A stretch of DNA of 64,000 nucleotides from Neostapfia colusana. Lineage: Eukaryota; Streptophyta; Magnoliopsida; Poales; Poaceae. This document shows positions 8,894-19,100 of this stretch, piece after piece. A program made the translations under genes and the position numbers. Position 1 is the first letter of the stretch, and each line of letters begins with the position of its first letter. Location: contig JASWHV010000003.1 in NCBI GenBank assembly GCA_030760725.1, positions 58,356,517 through 58,420,516 on the forward strand. Reading direction: 5' to 3'. The notes under the pieces are model-generated. The model was not told the DNA's origin. It searched no databases and was given only the letters and a program-made list of their open reading frames with translations.

Positions 8894-11326
8894 ATGTCGT
8901 CAAGCAAGGGTTCAAAGGGTTCAAAGGGGAAGAAGGCGCCGAGTGTGAGGGGTTTCCTCCCCTCGCAGGAGAGAGACGACTACTTCTACGGTTCCACTTA
9001 CAGCAGGAGCAGACGCACTCAGCTGTTAAGTGCGTGTCCAGAGTTGCGGGACAGGGTTGTCAGTTTGCAGCGTACAGAGGTAAATTTTTCTACAATGCAC
9101 AAAATTATTAAAATCACTTTTTCAATTTAGCTTACTTACTTTACCATTGTAGTCTGATTCGGACTATGAGTCCGAGGCCAGAGCGGCACCTCAGGAGACG
9201 GGTACGCAGCGCAGCGTGCCCTCGGGCAGCGAGCCCTCTGGTAGCCAGCCCTCCGGCAGCCACCCCCAGGGTAGTCTGCCCAGCGAGCCCGAGGGCACCC
9301 AGCCTGAGGACACGTCCGGTGACCAGCCTTCTGGGTCACCAGACGTGGTGCCGCAACGGAGGAGACGCACGAGGAAAAGTAACTTTGTTGGTCCTCTACC
9401 TATTCCTAGAGAGCCGGCAATTATTCGTCCGGTTGGAGACAGGTAACACATTAATAAAGTATTCATTTCTATTTGTTCTCAAAGACTATGATCCTACTTA
9501 ATGACTTAACAAACGACTTTTTAGTTCTTGGGAGGACCTCTCGTACGACGGGCAGAAACACCACAGGACGGTGAACGGTTGCATCAGGAACTTAGTGCGT
9601 CTGCACTACCCCGGTACGATTGATGGACGTGCAGCTACGTCGTAGGACGACTACGCGCGCGTTCCTCACCCGGAGAACGACAACTTACAGGGAGTCGGGT
9701 GGGCAGATTTTTGGGTAAGTAACTTTCATAAATATTTGAAGTTTCAATTCTTTATGTTCCTTCAAATATTAATGTGCGTATATGTCGAACTGTGTTGGCT
9801 TCCTACAGCTCAGGTACCGCCTTGAGGACCCGGCTGAGCAGATGGATCACGCCCGCTCCATGTTCGAAGTGAACGCTCGGAAGCTTGTTATGCAAATGCT
9901 TTCGAACGCCCGGAGTCAAGTAGTTAACGACTACTTAAAGCTCCACGACCACGAGGTTGGGTCGTTCAGAGACGCCTCCGACACGTACTTGACGGAGGAG
10001 CAATACGCAGAGGTAGGTTGCGTAATCTTTAAATTATTCATATTAATATTGCTAAGTAACACCTAATAAACTACGCATGTGTGCAGGTTAGTGTCCCTTG
10101 GTTACAGGGACGAACTGAAGATTATCGAGCCCTTTGCAGGTATTGGGCTAGCGATGAGTTCATCGCTAAGTCCAAGAAGGCTCGAGATGCCAGAGGGAGC
10201 TCAGGGAAGCACGGTATGGGCGTCCAAGGTTTTGTGCAAATGGCTAAACGGATGGTAAGTTTCTTGGTAGTTTTTATTATATTCATAATGTAGTATTGTT
10301 CGTACTAACATATGTTCACAGAAAAAGGAGACCGGCGTGCGACCGAGTGCTACTGCGGTCTATAGGGGAGGTCATGTTGACCCTTCTCAGCCGGAGCAGT
10401 GTAGTCAGCACGCAGCGGAGCGCCTGGTAAGTTTCATGACCTCTGAAATTATTTGACACTATATATGTTGTTGAACTTACACAATTTCATTGTTTTTCAG
10501 ACTAGGTATGGGCAAGAGGCTGTGAGGATACACGGCGAAGGGTTCGATTGGGAAAACTCCCCGAACATCGACCCTCAAGCCGCGTATGCAAGCGGAGGTG
10601 GAAAAGTACACGGAAGGTGAATTCATTTACTTTCATTGTTTTCAATTCAAGATTATTTAATTTTACCTTGAATTGATTCGTTTTTTTAGGCTTGCCATAT
10701 TCTCTGGAGTCGTCAACTCTAGGGAGGCACGACCTGCGAGAGGCAGCTCCTCGCAGTCTTCGGCTGCAGGCTCCTCCAGCCGCCGTGTCACCGAGAGAGA
10801 TCTCGAAGTCATGGCGCTTCGGGAGAGCTTGACTCGGCAGGAGGAGGCCTTGGCGAGAGAGCGAGAGAACAACAGGGCTGCCATGGCGTACCATGCGTCC
10901 TATATGGCACAGATGCAAGCGGCAATGGAAGTAAGAAACATACAATTATAGTTTAATTACATTGTATTTCAATTAGTTTTGTAAATTGTAATGTTTGAAA
11001 TGGCAGGCGCTAGCTCGACAGCAAGGGCAGCAAATCCAGATACCGTTGTGGCAGCCACCTCCGTTCGTGCTGGAGCCGTTGCCACCACAGGAGCAGTTTC
11101 CTGGAGTACAGGTATAAAAAGAAAGTTACATTAAGTGGAAGCCCCAACCGCTAAGAATCCTAATGAACCTATAAAAACAATTGTAAACTTGTACATATGT
11201 CACTTTGTTTCACAGGGATCAGGGACGGAGGCTCAGACTCCATCGCCACAGCTAAGGGCGCCAGGTTCGCCGCGGCAGGATGACTTCTTCGCTCCCGGAG
11301 ATAGTGGAGGGGCTAGTAATCAATAG
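8894..11326 (+). pseudogene. CACTA second gene, TNPA-like / Transposase_24-type, ten exons, one internal stop
   Basis: I predict ten exons from GT/AG borders and frame continuity: 8894-9079, 9153-9442, 9525-9714, 9809-10012, 10087-10254, 10322-10426, 10501-10616, 10690-10930, 11007-11111 and 11216-11326. They sum to 1716 nt, exactly 572 codons, which strongly supports the model. The product has a Ser/Pro/Gly repeat region in exon 2, a conserved core (HHRTVNGCIRNLVRLHYPG; WADFW; RKLVMQMLSNARSQVVNDY; EYRAL-like DYRALCRYW), a predicted coiled coil in exon 8 (ALRESLTRQEEALARERENN) and a Pro/Gln-rich tail. In relatives such proteins bind the subterminal repeats and help transposition. The one defect seen is TAG at 9643-9645 in exon 3, possibly from TGG. 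Confidence 0.85.
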
Positions 11327-11504
11327 ATTTGTGATTTTGTTTTTATTTGTGTGGATGTCAGACTTTGTGATTGTCGATGTGTACTATTGCACTTTGTTGT
11401 GAATTTATATATAAAACTGTTTTGTTGTTGTCTTTGGATGTGTAGCTGGCCATCGAGCCAGGTTAGCCATTCTCTATTTTTTTTTAAAAATGGAAAAGCT
11501 TATA

Positions 11505-11957
11505 TACGATGGCCTGTATAGTTTATATACAACGGCCGCTATACAGGGCCGTCGTATATAAGCCTAAATTATATACGACGGCTGGGCCAGGCTGTCGTAT
11601 ATAAGGGCTTATATACGACAGCCACGGTCCAGCGGCTGTCGTATATAAGCCCTTATATACGACAGCCAGGGCCCAGCGACTGTCGTTATAAGGCCTTATA
11701 TACGACAGCCAGGGCCCAGCCGTCGTATATAAAGGCCCTGGCCCACTGGGCCAAGTCCACGAAACGGGCCGTTGTATATAAGCGGCCGTCGTATATATAC
11801 TGTTATATACGACGGCGCCGTCGTATATAACTATATATACGACAAATATATACGACGACCACAAAACGTCGTATATAAACAACTGCCGTCGTATATAAAC
11901 TATATACGACGGCTTCTGCTTTATATACGACGGTTTTAGCCGTCGTATGTTGACGGG
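11505..11957. repeat. right subterminal repeat array of the CACTA element
   Basis: About twenty copies of TATATACGACGGC or TATATACGACAGCC and their complements occur, often as facing pairs around GGGCCCAGC-type spacers, giving long potential hairpins (11560-11740). The array is denser than the left one. It is the expected binding region of the TNPA-like product. Confidence 0.9.
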
Positions 11958-11969
11958 AATCCTGTAGTG
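11942..11969. repeat. right terminal inverted repeat of the CACTA element
   Basis: Ends CCTGTAGTG at 11969, the inverse of CACTACAGG, and is followed by the duplicated GAT at 11970-11972. Confidence 0.95.
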
Positions 11970-13062
11970 GATGGTGTTCCGCACCTGGGAGAACCGCTGG
12001 ATGAAGGAGCGCAGCGACTCCCCCGGTTATTGCTGGATGGCGTGGAGGTCGAGCTCCGTGCCAGGCCGGGTGTAGGAACTACCAAAGTTGGCGACGAACT
12101 GCCGGCAGAGCTCTCCCCAGGAAGTTATGGAACCCTGGGGGAGGTTCATGAGCCAAGACTGAGCTGGACCGGTCAAGGCGACAGGGAAGTAATTGGCCAT
12201 GACTGCTTCATTCCCCCCTGCGGCAAGTACGGCGGTGGAGTAGATCTGGAGGGACTCCGCCGGGTTGATGCTTCCGTCGTACTTCTCGGGCAGGTGCGGC
12301 CGAAACTTGCGCGGCCACTTCGCGAAGCGAAGGTGGGGCGCGAGGGCCGCACATCCTGCTTTGTTGCCGCAGGTATTGGTGCCGCGAACGCTTGGTTCGC
12401 ACCTGGCACAGTGTACCCCGGTATGGGCAAGGTTGCGCCATAGGTCGGGGGCGCCGTTTGCAGGACATATGACTGTGGCATATTCTGCACTGCTCTTCAG
12501 GCTGGGTCGAGGCTGATGTCATGCTGTCGCCAACCTCTTGGTTGCGACGCCTTTCTCGGCGTTGCTCGAGGTATACCCGGGCATCTTGACCCAAGTGACA
12601 CCGTTCCAGCTCTGTCCTCAGATCCGTCGACTGGAGCCTGGTGGAGCTGGAATCTACCGTCTGCTCGTCAACCATTGGCATGCGCATCAGCGACACAGCC
12701 GGTTGGCCGGAGCGTCGTCCCCGCTGAAGTCGAGGGTTTGCGGCGGCAACGACGAGACGGTCTACCTCGCGAATCCACTGCTGGGTCGCTGCCTGAGGCG
12801 CGTCCCCAGCAGGTGGATTGTGCAGTAGCGCTCTTGCTGCAGCTAGCGCACCCCCACCGGGTACGCCCAGCACTACTGAAGACCTGACGCTGGTTGGAGC
12901 CTGCATTGCCGGGGTCGGCGCTGCCAGAGCCGGTTGCTGGCTCCCATCTTTTACCGACACACTCCGCCCTGAGTGTGTTGACATGTACTCCCCCCTGGTC
13001 GCGGTTTGCCGCGGACGCGGGGGAGGAGAGTTTGCCGCTGAAGGAAGCTTGGTCATCTTCAT
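11970..13062 (-). pseudogene. N-terminal and capsid part of gypsy-1 gag
   Basis: On the minus strand a likely start is the ATG at 13060-13062 (MKMTKLPSAANSPP), 50 bases after the primer-binding-like site. A basic, low-complexity N-terminal half follows. Frameshifts around 12500 and 12330 are needed to reach the capsid reading YFPVALTGPAQSWLMNLPQG and FVANFGSSYTRPGTELDL. TAA at 12027-12029 then interrupts the frame, which runs on to RFSQVRNTI at the CACTA junction (11973). The other half is at 2729-3291. The capsid motif matches the retrotransposon Gag family. Confidence 0.8.
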
Positions 13063-13094
13063 CGGCGGAAACTCGTCGCGCAAGGGGAAAAGTC

Positions 13095-13112
13095 CCCCTA
13101 CCTGGCGCGCCA
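13095..13112 (-). other. primer-binding-site candidate of gypsy-1
   Basis: Directly inside the 5' LTR the minus strand reads TTTGGCGCGCCAGGTAGGGG. It is not the initiator-Met type used by the other elements here. Position two bases from the LTR end marks it as the primer site; which tRNA it matches was not determined. Confidence 0.65.
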
Positions 13113-13114
13113 AA

Positions 13115-14214
13115 TGTCGAAGTGTTCGGTCGACACTTCCCCCGGGCCTGCACTGGGCAGCCCGCGGAGGTTCTTTTTTCGGTGGGGCTAGACCCTTGCG
13201 GAGAGCTTGAGCGTATGGACGAGTTAGTAAGAGCTTGACACGGCGAGTTTTACGTGGTTCAGGCCGCCGGAGCGTAAAACCCTACATCCACGGCGAGCTA
13301 TGGAGCTCGCTGTATTGCTTGTTGCTCAGAACCGGAGTCCTGAGCTTGAGGATGAGTTACAGCTTGGGTGTGAATGGCTAGCGTATGAGTTGCGGGAGTG
13401 CGAACCCTTCCTATCGTCGCCTACCCGAGTCTTTTATAGTCCAAGACTCGGGTGGCTTACAAGAGGGGCCCGAGACCCGACAGGTGGTCCCGGGGAGATT
13501 GACTGTGATCTACCGTATCTGCAGTTATGCCGGTAGTTGTCTCTGGCGAAGGCTTCTGAGTCTTCGTCTTGCAGCCCTGCCCATGCCGCATGCTAGTCGT
13601 AGTGGATGATGACGGCGGGGGCGGCATGGGATGTCTTGTCGCTGCGTTTATTGGCTGGCAGGCTCTGACACCGCGCGCCAGTCTGTGATGCGACTGGGCG
13701 CAACGGCACCTGACAGAGGCGTGGTCCGCGTCTCCGCGTCTTGGGAAGAAGCGGGCCTTGAATTCCTTGTACGGGCAATGTATGGAGCGTCTTTACGCCC
13801 GCTGCCTATCGCTCGGGGGCAGGCAACGTTCTTATGCTGGCCACGTGGCGGGCCCGGAGCCCTCCTCAGAGGAGAGGAGGGGTCCGGCCCCGCGGGACAC
13901 GTGGAGCCTACGGACCTCTCCCCGCGGAGGGGGAGGTTCGGCTTCTGTCGGCCACGTGGTGGGCCCGGAGCTCCTCTCTGAGGAGAGGGAGGTCCGGCCC
14001 CGCCGGATACGTGGCACCTTCGGACCTCTCTCCCGCGGAGGGTGAGGTCCAGCTTCTGTATGCCACGTGGCGGACCCAGAGCTCTCCTCTGAGGAGAGGG
14101 AGGTCCGGCCCCGCCAGACGCGTGGCGCCTTCGGAGCTCTCCCTGCGGAGAAGGGCGAGTTCCTTAGGCATTTTCCTCTGTGCGCGGGGGTACCCCATAT
14201 CGCGGGTACTGACA
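13115..14214 (-). repeat. 5' LTR of gypsy-1 (1100 bp)
   Basis: Bounded by TGTC at 13115 and GACA at 14214, a 4 bp inverted terminus. Inside edge: primer-site candidate. Outside edge: gypsy-2 LTR sequence. No ORF in it is coding. On the minus strand transcription would start in it. The 3' partner is outside the window, so insertion age cannot be estimated. Confidence 0.9.
13841..14155. repeat. three tandem 111 bp units with G-box cores in the gypsy-1 LTR
   Basis: The palindrome CCACGTGG starts at 13841, 13952 and 14063, exactly 111 bp apart. Each unit also carries a second ACGTGG or GCGTGG core and an inverted CTCCTCTGAGGAGAG hairpin. CACGTG is the plant G-box bound by bZIP and bHLH factors, and with flanking GGC it resembles an ABA-responsive element. 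On the minus strand the array is near the start of the U3 region, as expected for an enhancer. Confidence 0.85.
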
Positions 14215-15687
14215 TAATTAATTAAATCCTAAAGTCATTTAAATCATTACTACAATCATTTTCAGAACTCATATTACTATTTTCTACATTTTAGAACCTA
14301 TTTATATATTTGGAACAGTTTCCAAAATTTTCCTTTATTATATACTATTTTTATCTATATTTCAGCATTTATTTAATACCTAAAAATGCATTTTCAGTCA
14401 TTTAAATAATTATTCTGGACTACAGAAACTTCAAATACATAAAAGTATAAAAACAGAATAATCTTATGCTATTTAATGAGTCTCCATAATTTTTCTGACA
14501 TCTATATTGTTTTTATTTCAATTTTCAGAATTAATTTGTCATTATATGATTAATTTTCAGCCTTTGGAATTAATTACTTTTAATTTAAAATTTAATATTC
14601 TGATCAGAACATTTAATCAAGGCTTATAATAATTTTCTAACATTTTTCAGAAATTATTTAGTCTAATTTGATTAATTACAGAATTAAAACCAACTTTAAA
14701 ACTGATTTGGGCCAAATTGAAATACTTTCAGTTTTTCTAGGGTTCAAAATGCATTTACAGAATGATCTTGCTAATTTTCAAAATACACACGGGCTATTTA
14801 GCTAGTTTACAGTGAATTCTCTAAATTCTATAAAACCTAAGGTTTATTTTGTAAAGTACAGGGACTGTTTCATACTAATTTGAATCTCCAGCGGCCTAAC
14901 CAGAAAAATCTAACGTTTATAACTGTTTTAAACGTGGGCCGTTGATCTCTGATCGGATGGCTCGGATTTAATGTAGCGAAGGGGTACATTTTGTTTTAAT
15001 CTTAGCCGCACACTCCGGATCCGAGGGCTCAGAAGCGGCCACGTCACTCCCCCCTTTTCTTCCTCGCGCCCGGCAGCCGCGCCCGCCGGAAACCGGCGGC
15101 GACCTCGCCGGAGAAGGCCGATCTTCGCCGATTCTCATCCATTTCTTGCGTTTTCTACTACAAATTGAAGAGGAAGGAATGGGAAACTCACCTAGGATGT
15201 TTTGTGAACCCGAATTGGTCACAGAAGGTCGGGTGACGGTGGGGAACTGTAAACGCCGGCGATCTTCATCGGTGAAGCACTGCAGCACTGTTTTTTCGTC
15301 GTTTTTCCTCTGGAAACCTTCCTGGTGACCTTGTGACGATGTTGGAAGCCTCAACACCGAAGATCAGTGGGTGTTTTCGAGGAAATGGAGGGGGAGCAGT
15401 TTTCTATTCGGGAGAGAAATGAGAGCAGTTTTTTGTGAGGGAAAATGGCCGGCTATGGGTCGGTTTTATAGAGGAAGGAGGGGTGACGGTTGGGGAGGCA
15501 CTGGTTGATGGAGAGACGCCGCACATTTGGCACACGGCCGAATCTTCCCTCACATGTGATAATAGAGCGGGGAGAGAGAAGAGGGCTGCGGTGAGGGCGG
15601 GGAAAACCGTCGTGTATGGTTCTTTTGGTAGGGAGGGGAAGGAGAGGGGCGATTTTTGTCTCACGTTCAGAATTTGGGGTCATTACA
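14215..15687 (-). repeat. 3' LTR of gypsy-2, inner part only
   Basis: Nearly identical to 23235-24677, with small indels (13 bp near 14547 and 16 bp near 15330). It ends in ATTACA at 15687, next to the polypurine tract. The left part is cut by gypsy-1. It holds an AT-rich half and a GC-rich half; the apparent ORFs occur in both LTR copies and are not coding. Confidence 0.92.
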
Positions 15688-15704
15688 ATTCTACCCCCCT
15701 TAAG
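15688..15704 (-). other. polypurine tract of gypsy-2
   Basis: Minus strand CTTAAGGGGGGTAGAATTG directly precedes the 3' LTR start at 15687. This is the plus-strand DNA primer site in reverse transcription. Confidence 0.85.
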
Positions 15705-15781
15705 AAAAATCTCGTCCTCGAGATTTGTAGTTACAAAGGAAACAGATTGGGAAATTGTGACTTGAGTTCGTCTTCTCTTTC

Positions 15782-16441
15782 CTATGTAGCTTCTGCCTCT
15801 GATTGATATTTCCATTGAACCTTGCACATACGAATTCTTTTGTTTCTTGTAACCTTTTCCATTGTGTCAAGAATTTTGATGGGGTACTCCGTATATGAAA
15901 GATCTTCTTGTACATCCAACTCATCCATTGGTAGTTGCTCTTCTGGTGTTCTCAAACACTTCTTAAGTTGCGATACGTGGAACACGTCGTGTACATCCGA
16001 CAATTGAGAGGGTAACTCTAATTGATAAGCTACCTCTCCTTTGTGTTCCAGTATCTTGAATGGTCCGATATACCGAGGTGCTAGTTTTCCTCTTACTTTA
16101 AATCTCTTAAGTCCACGCATGGGTGACACTTTGAGATACACATAGTCTCCCACTTCGAAGACTAATTCTCTTCGTCTTGTATCCGCATAACTCTTTTGTC
16201 TTGTTTGAGCTATCTTTAAATTATTACGAATTTCTCTTACATTCTTTTCTGCATCTTTTAGTACTTCAGGTCCGAACACTTTGTTTTCACCTATTTGATC
16301 CCAAAATAGCGGAGTTCTACATCTTCTTCCATATAAAGCCTCAAACGGGGACATCTTCATACTTGCTTGGTAACTATTATTGTAGGAGAATTCTGCATAT
16401 GGTAAATTCTTATCCCAACTTCTACTATTTTTGTGTGACAT
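15782..16441 (-). pseudogene. integrase C-terminal region with chromodomain-like tail of gypsy-2
   Basis: Contains the end of the integrase core (PYAEFSYNNSYQASMKMSPFEALYGRRCRTP), the GPY/F-type region (GKLAPRYIGPFKI, then FHVSQLKKCLR) and a chromodomain-like end with RIRMCKVQWKYQSEAEAT. A frameshift near 16445 separates it from the upstream integrase. The frame ends at TAG 15782-15784 where Trp is usual, so TGG to TAG is likely. Chromodomains of chromoviruses direct insertion to heterochromatin; in some, binding to H3K9 methyl marks has been shown. Here the tail is short and lacks some aromatic cage residues that I can place, as in many plant chromoviruses. Confidence 0.8.
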
Positions 16442-17823
16442 GCTCTGACCATATCTTCAAGAATTTGGTTGGTTCTTTCGGTCTGCCCATCAGTTTGTGG
16501 ATGATATGCAGAACTGAAATTTAATCGAGTTCCCAGGGATTCATGTAATTTCTGCCAAAATCTTGAAGTGACTTGTGTACCTCTATCTGATACTATCTTT
16601 TTGGGTACACCATGTAGACAGACTATTCTCGACATATATAGTTCTGCTAGTTTGGAACCGTTATAATTTTCCTTCACTGGAATGAAGTGAGCAACTTTGG
16701 TCAATCTATCCACTATCACCCATATTGAGTCATACCCTGTTTGTGTCCTGGGCAAACCCACTATGAAGTCCATCCCAATTTCTTCCCACTTCCATTCAGG
16801 TATCTTTAGTGGTTGTAACAACCCTGCAGGCCTTTGGTGTTCTGCTTTGACTAGCTGACATGTGTCACACAATGCCACATGCTTTGCAACATCTCTTTTC
16901 ATTCCGTACCACCAATACCTTGTCTTAAGGTCATGATACATCTTTGTACTTCCAGGATGGATAGAATAATCAGAATCATGAGCCTCTTTCAAAATTAACT
17001 TATTTATTTCCTTGATGTCTGGTACACATATTCTTTTACCATGCCATATGATACCATTCTCATCTTCTCTAAATCCCGGGGCCTTGTTTTCTTTGATCAA
17101 CTCCTTAATTTCTTTGATCTTTTCATCGTTCTTTTGACCTTTTCGTATATCTTGTTCTAGACTTGATTCAACTTCCATTGCTATGGCTTCTGTATGATTC
17201 ACCAAGCATAAGTTGAGCTTTGCGAACTCTTCACAAAGTTGGGGTTGTAGATCTCTTATTGTTAACATGTTAACATGTGTCTTTCTGCTCAAGGCATCTG
17301 CAACCACATTAGCTTTTCCAGGATGGTAATTGATTCCCACATCAAAATCGTTAATGAACTCCAACCATCTTCTTTGCCGAAGGTTGAGATCTGGCTGAGT
17401 GAAGATATACTTCAAACTCTTATGATCGGTATAGATCTCAGTTCTTTTACCCATTAGGTAATGTCTCCATAACTTCAATGCATGTACAACTGTGGCCAAC
17501 TCTAGGTCATGGGTAGGATAGTTCTTCTCATGTTTCCGAAGTTGTCGGGAAGCATAGGCAATAACATGCCCTTCTTGCATAAGCACACATCCTAACCCTT
17601 GTCCTGAAGCATCACAATATACAGAGAATGATTTCTCCATATCGGGCATAACCAAGACTGGGGCAGTTGTTAACTTCTTTTTTAATTCTTGAAAGCTTGA
17701 TTCGCACTCTTTAGACCATATAAAAGCAGCTCCTTTTTCCAACATCTTTGTGAGTGGCTTGGCTATTTTTGAAAATCCTTCGATGAACCTTCGGTAATAG
17801 CCTGCCAATCCTAAGAAGCTTCA
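16442..17823 (-). pseudogene. RNase H and integrase core of gypsy-2 pol
   Basis: After TGA at 17821-17823 the frame continues with the thumb and RNase H (FSVYCDASGQGLGCVLMQ, TDHKSLKYIF, NVVADALSRK). Next come the HHCC zinc region (SIHPGSTKMYHDLKTRYWW ... CDTCQ) and the DDE core, with GMDFIVGLPRT, VSDRGTQVTSRFW and YHPQTDGQTERTNQ. The frame is lost near 16445 by a frameshift. The catalytic residues are visible, so decay is limited to the breaks. Confidence 0.9.
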
Positions 17824-18746
17824 GATTTCACTGACATTCTCTGGTGTCTTCCACTTTTGAACACCCGATATCTTTTCTGGGTCTACTGAGATTCCTCCTT
17901 CGGAGATAATATGTCCCAGAAAAGCAACTTTCTTAAGCCAAAATTCACACTTACTGAATTTGGCATAAAGTTGGTTTTCTCTTAGCTTTTGTAATACTAT
18001 TCTCAGGTGCTCTTCATGTTCTTTCTCATTCTTTGAGTATATGAGGATATCATCAATGAATACTACTACAAACTTGTCCAAGTATTTCATGAACACCTTA
18101 TTCATAAGGTACATGAAATATGCTGGATCATTTGTTAGTCCAAAGGCATAATTGTATACTCATACAGTCCATACCTAGAAACAAATGCTGTCTTCGGTAT
18201 ATCCGATTCTCTTATCTTTAGTTGATGATATCCGGAACGGAGGTCAATCTTGGAGAATACACATGCACCTCTTAATTGATCAAACAAGTCCTCAATACGA
18301 GGTAAAGGGTACTTGTTTTTGATCGTCACCTCATTGAGGGCACGGTAATCTACACACAACCTCTTGGTCCCATCCTTCTTCGGTACAAATATGACCGGAG
18401 CTCCCCATGGTGAGGAACTAGGACGGATATACCCTTTCTCTGATAACTCTCGGATATGATCCTTGAGTTCTGCTAGCTGTTGGGTATCCATCCTATATGG
18501 CCTTTTATATATGGGAGCAGTACCAGGTACTAATTCTATAATGAATTCTACTTCTCGATCCGGTGGCATACCTGGTAACTCCTCGGGAAATAGATCTAGA
18601 AATTCATTGACAATCTTTATATCTTCAATAACTACTTCGGTCTTGTTGAGTTGAACATTTCTAGAGGGTATTTGAATAGATGTGAACTCAACCTTTGTTC
18701 CATCTGTATGTGTTAGTTCCACTGTTCTCGTTGAACAATGTATAAC
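17824..18746 (-). pseudogene. reverse transcriptase of gypsy-2 pol
   Basis: Visible blocks are the fingers (GYIRPSSSPWGAPVIFVPKK, LCVDYRALN), the FSKIDLRSGYHQLKI block, the EYTIMP block and the catalytic FIDD box (18049-18060), followed by GHIISEGGISVDPEKI. A single-base loss near 18143 shifts the frame between the last two blocks. TGA at 17821-17823 and TGA at 18747-18749 bound the region. The order and spacing are normal for Ty3/gypsy. Confidence 0.9.
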
Positions 18747-19094
18747 TCATTTATACTTGGTTAACCAGTCCATCCCCAAGATGATATCAATCCCTTGTGA
18801 TTCTATCACAATGAGATTTGCAAGGAATTCTACTCCATTAACTCCTAGCTTTACCTTGGGACATATTTGTTTTGTCTTTATTTCTCCTCCAGGAGAATTC
18901 ACTAATAACACTCGATTTATAGATGCAATTGGTAATTTGTGCTTGGTTATGAATTCCTTGGCTATGAATGAGTGTGTTGCACCAGAGTCAAACAAAATGG
19001 TAGCAGGATAAGTATTGGCAGAGAACATACCAATCACCACATCTGGTGCCTCTTGTGCTTCCTCCATGGTCACATGATTCACCTTGCCACGCAC
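18747..19094 (-). pseudogene. aspartic protease of gypsy-2
   Basis: Active-site motif TILFDSGATHSFIA and second half IILGMDWLTKY are intact. It is in pol frame but separated from gag by a stop at 19101-19103 and from reverse transcriptase by the stop at 18747-18749. In relatives gag and pol form one frame, so both stops are probably decay. Confidence 0.85.
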
Positions 19095-19100
19095 AAGATT

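Larger units (their letters stand above)
3295..11969 (+). mobile_element. CACTA (En/Spm-type) DNA transposon, complete, 8675 bp
   Basis: Both ends are present: CACTACAGGAAAC at 3295 and the reverse complement of CACTACAGGATTC ending at 11969. The first 28 bp of the two ends match at 23 positions. The flanking duplication is GAT. Inside are subterminal arrays of a TATACGACAGCC-like motif, a GC-rich block, a TNPD-type transposase gene (5385-8797, broken) and a TNPA-type second gene (8894-11326, nearly intact). Both genes are on the plus strand in the usual order. The element inserted in gypsy-1 gag after gypsy-1 had itself inserted in gypsy-2. It is probably non-autonomous now because the transposase gene has at least four stops and a frameshift. 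Confidence 0.95.
1..14214 (-). mobile_element. Ty3/gypsy retrotransposon, Tat-like lineage (gypsy-1), 3' end outside window
   Basis: This element runs on the minus strand, so its 5' LTR is at 13115-14214 and its pol runs off the left edge. From 5' to 3' it shows LTR, a primer-binding-like site, gag, protease, reverse transcriptase, RNase H and the start of a second RNase H-like domain. A second RNase H after the first is the hallmark of the Tat lineage of plant Ty3/gypsy elements (established knowledge). Its gag is split by the CACTA transposon at 3295-11969. It is itself inserted in the 3' LTR of gypsy-2, because the sequence from 14215 continues the LTR copy seen from 23235. Pol is one frame with several stops, so the copy is dead. 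The right-hand target duplication would be TAATT (14215-14219); its partner lies outside the window. Confidence 0.9.

Noticed and set aside
11967..13210. Plus-strand ORFs over the gypsy-1 gag
   Set aside because: Shadows of the minus-strand gag, which shows the capsid motif.
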